From: JACMQX01 sp044225675
GTDB taxonomy: Bacteria; Pseudomonadota; Gammaproteobacteria; Burkholderiales; Burkholderiaceae_C
Assembly (NCBI GenBank): GCA_044225675.1
Contig: JBGAIH010000004.1
Span: 1-64,000, forward strand
Direction: 5' to 3'
DNA: 64,000 nt
Shown here: positions 63,963 through 64,000 of the stretch, one piece after another
Layout of the letters: every line of letters begins with the position of its first letter
How positions within the stretch are numbered: the first letter of the stretch is position 1
Program-made: the position numbers and the translations under genes
The notes under the pieces: generated by a model
What the model saw: only the letters and a program-made list of their open reading frames with translations
The model's database searches: none
Told to the model about the DNA's origin: nothing

Positions 63963-64000
63963 GTGCCGATCCCCTCACGGCGAGACCGCCAAGCCCTTTT
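63963..64000 (+). CDS. start of a truncated plus-strand gene (exported protein?)
   Basis: GTG 63963 is preceded by AGGAG at 63951-63955, an ideal distance. The visible residues are MPIPSRRDRQAL before the window ends. The basic twin-Arg start would suit a signal peptide, for example of a solute-binding receptor, but only 12 codons are present. It is very likely the target of the neighbouring GntR regulator. Confidence 0.5.
   Translation, partial: MPIPSRRDRQAL

Overview
The window is GC-rich bacterial chromosome, very probably from a betaproteobacterium of the order Burkholderiales (Comamonadaceae or a near relative). Three things point there: the gene order ndk-rlmN-pilW-rodZ-ispG-hisS-yfgM-bamB-der-hfq-hflX-hflK-hflC-DUF2065-hisZ-purA, the sucA-sucB-lpd-zapE run, and a sox cluster of the soxCDYZAXB type. 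Genes are packed tightly, with many ATGA or GTGA stop/start overlaps. I see no rRNA, tRNA, CRISPR array, IS element or phage.

Region by region. (1) 1-3.7 kb: an isochorismatase-fold hydrolase, an unknown protein with a hydrophobic C-terminus, and propionyl-CoA synthetase (prpE). (2) 3.8-10.7 kb: an accessory surface locus. It holds a TPR/GT41 (SPINDLY/OGT-like) glycosyltransferase, a GT4-like glycosyltransferase, a large exported FecR-domain protein whose C-terminus looks like a TbpB-type barrel, and a TPR plus beta-barrel outer-membrane protein of the Slam/DUF560 family. I read this as a candidate type XI secretion pair, perhaps with glycosylated cargo. (3) 10.7-18.1 kb: an ArsR-family regulator behind a 10-bp inverted-repeat operator, then soxC, D, Y, Z, A, X and B for periplasmic thiosulfate oxidation. 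soxC carries a 27-N scaffold gap that is an assembly artefact at a perfect palindrome. (4) 18.1-25.8 kb: the 2-oxoglutarate dehydrogenase operon sucA-sucB-lpd, with zapE and a coiled-coil exported protein.

(5) 25.9-35.3 kb: a PP2C phosphatase, a YdcH-like small protein, a DinG/YoaA helicase, bamD, rluD, scpB, rluB (with an odd in-frame stop in its RG-rich tail), ndk and rlmN. (6) 35.3-50.5 kb: the conserved housekeeping run from pilW to purA plus a phosphoribosyltransferase, covering isoprenoid, His-tRNA, outer-membrane assembly, ribosome GTPase, Hfq, HflKC and purine/histidine functions. (7) 50.5-58.5 kb: a PLP sulfur-amino-acid lyase, a tiny Lys-rich protein, mnmH, a TesA-like esterase divergent from a YbbA-like ABC ATPase, and a two-gene signalling operon (heme-c/HAMP sensor, then a Ser/Thr kinase fused to a degenerate cyclase domain), followed by rlmB. 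(8) 58.6-64 kb: aldo/keto reductase, a split chromate transporter, an EamA exporter coupled to a MarR-GNAT fusion, and a GntR/FCD regulator that shares two identical palindromes with a truncated divergent gene at the right edge.

The least explained parts are the candidate secretion/glycosylation locus, the heme-sensor/kinase operon, and the dense set of inverted repeats upstream of the sox genes.
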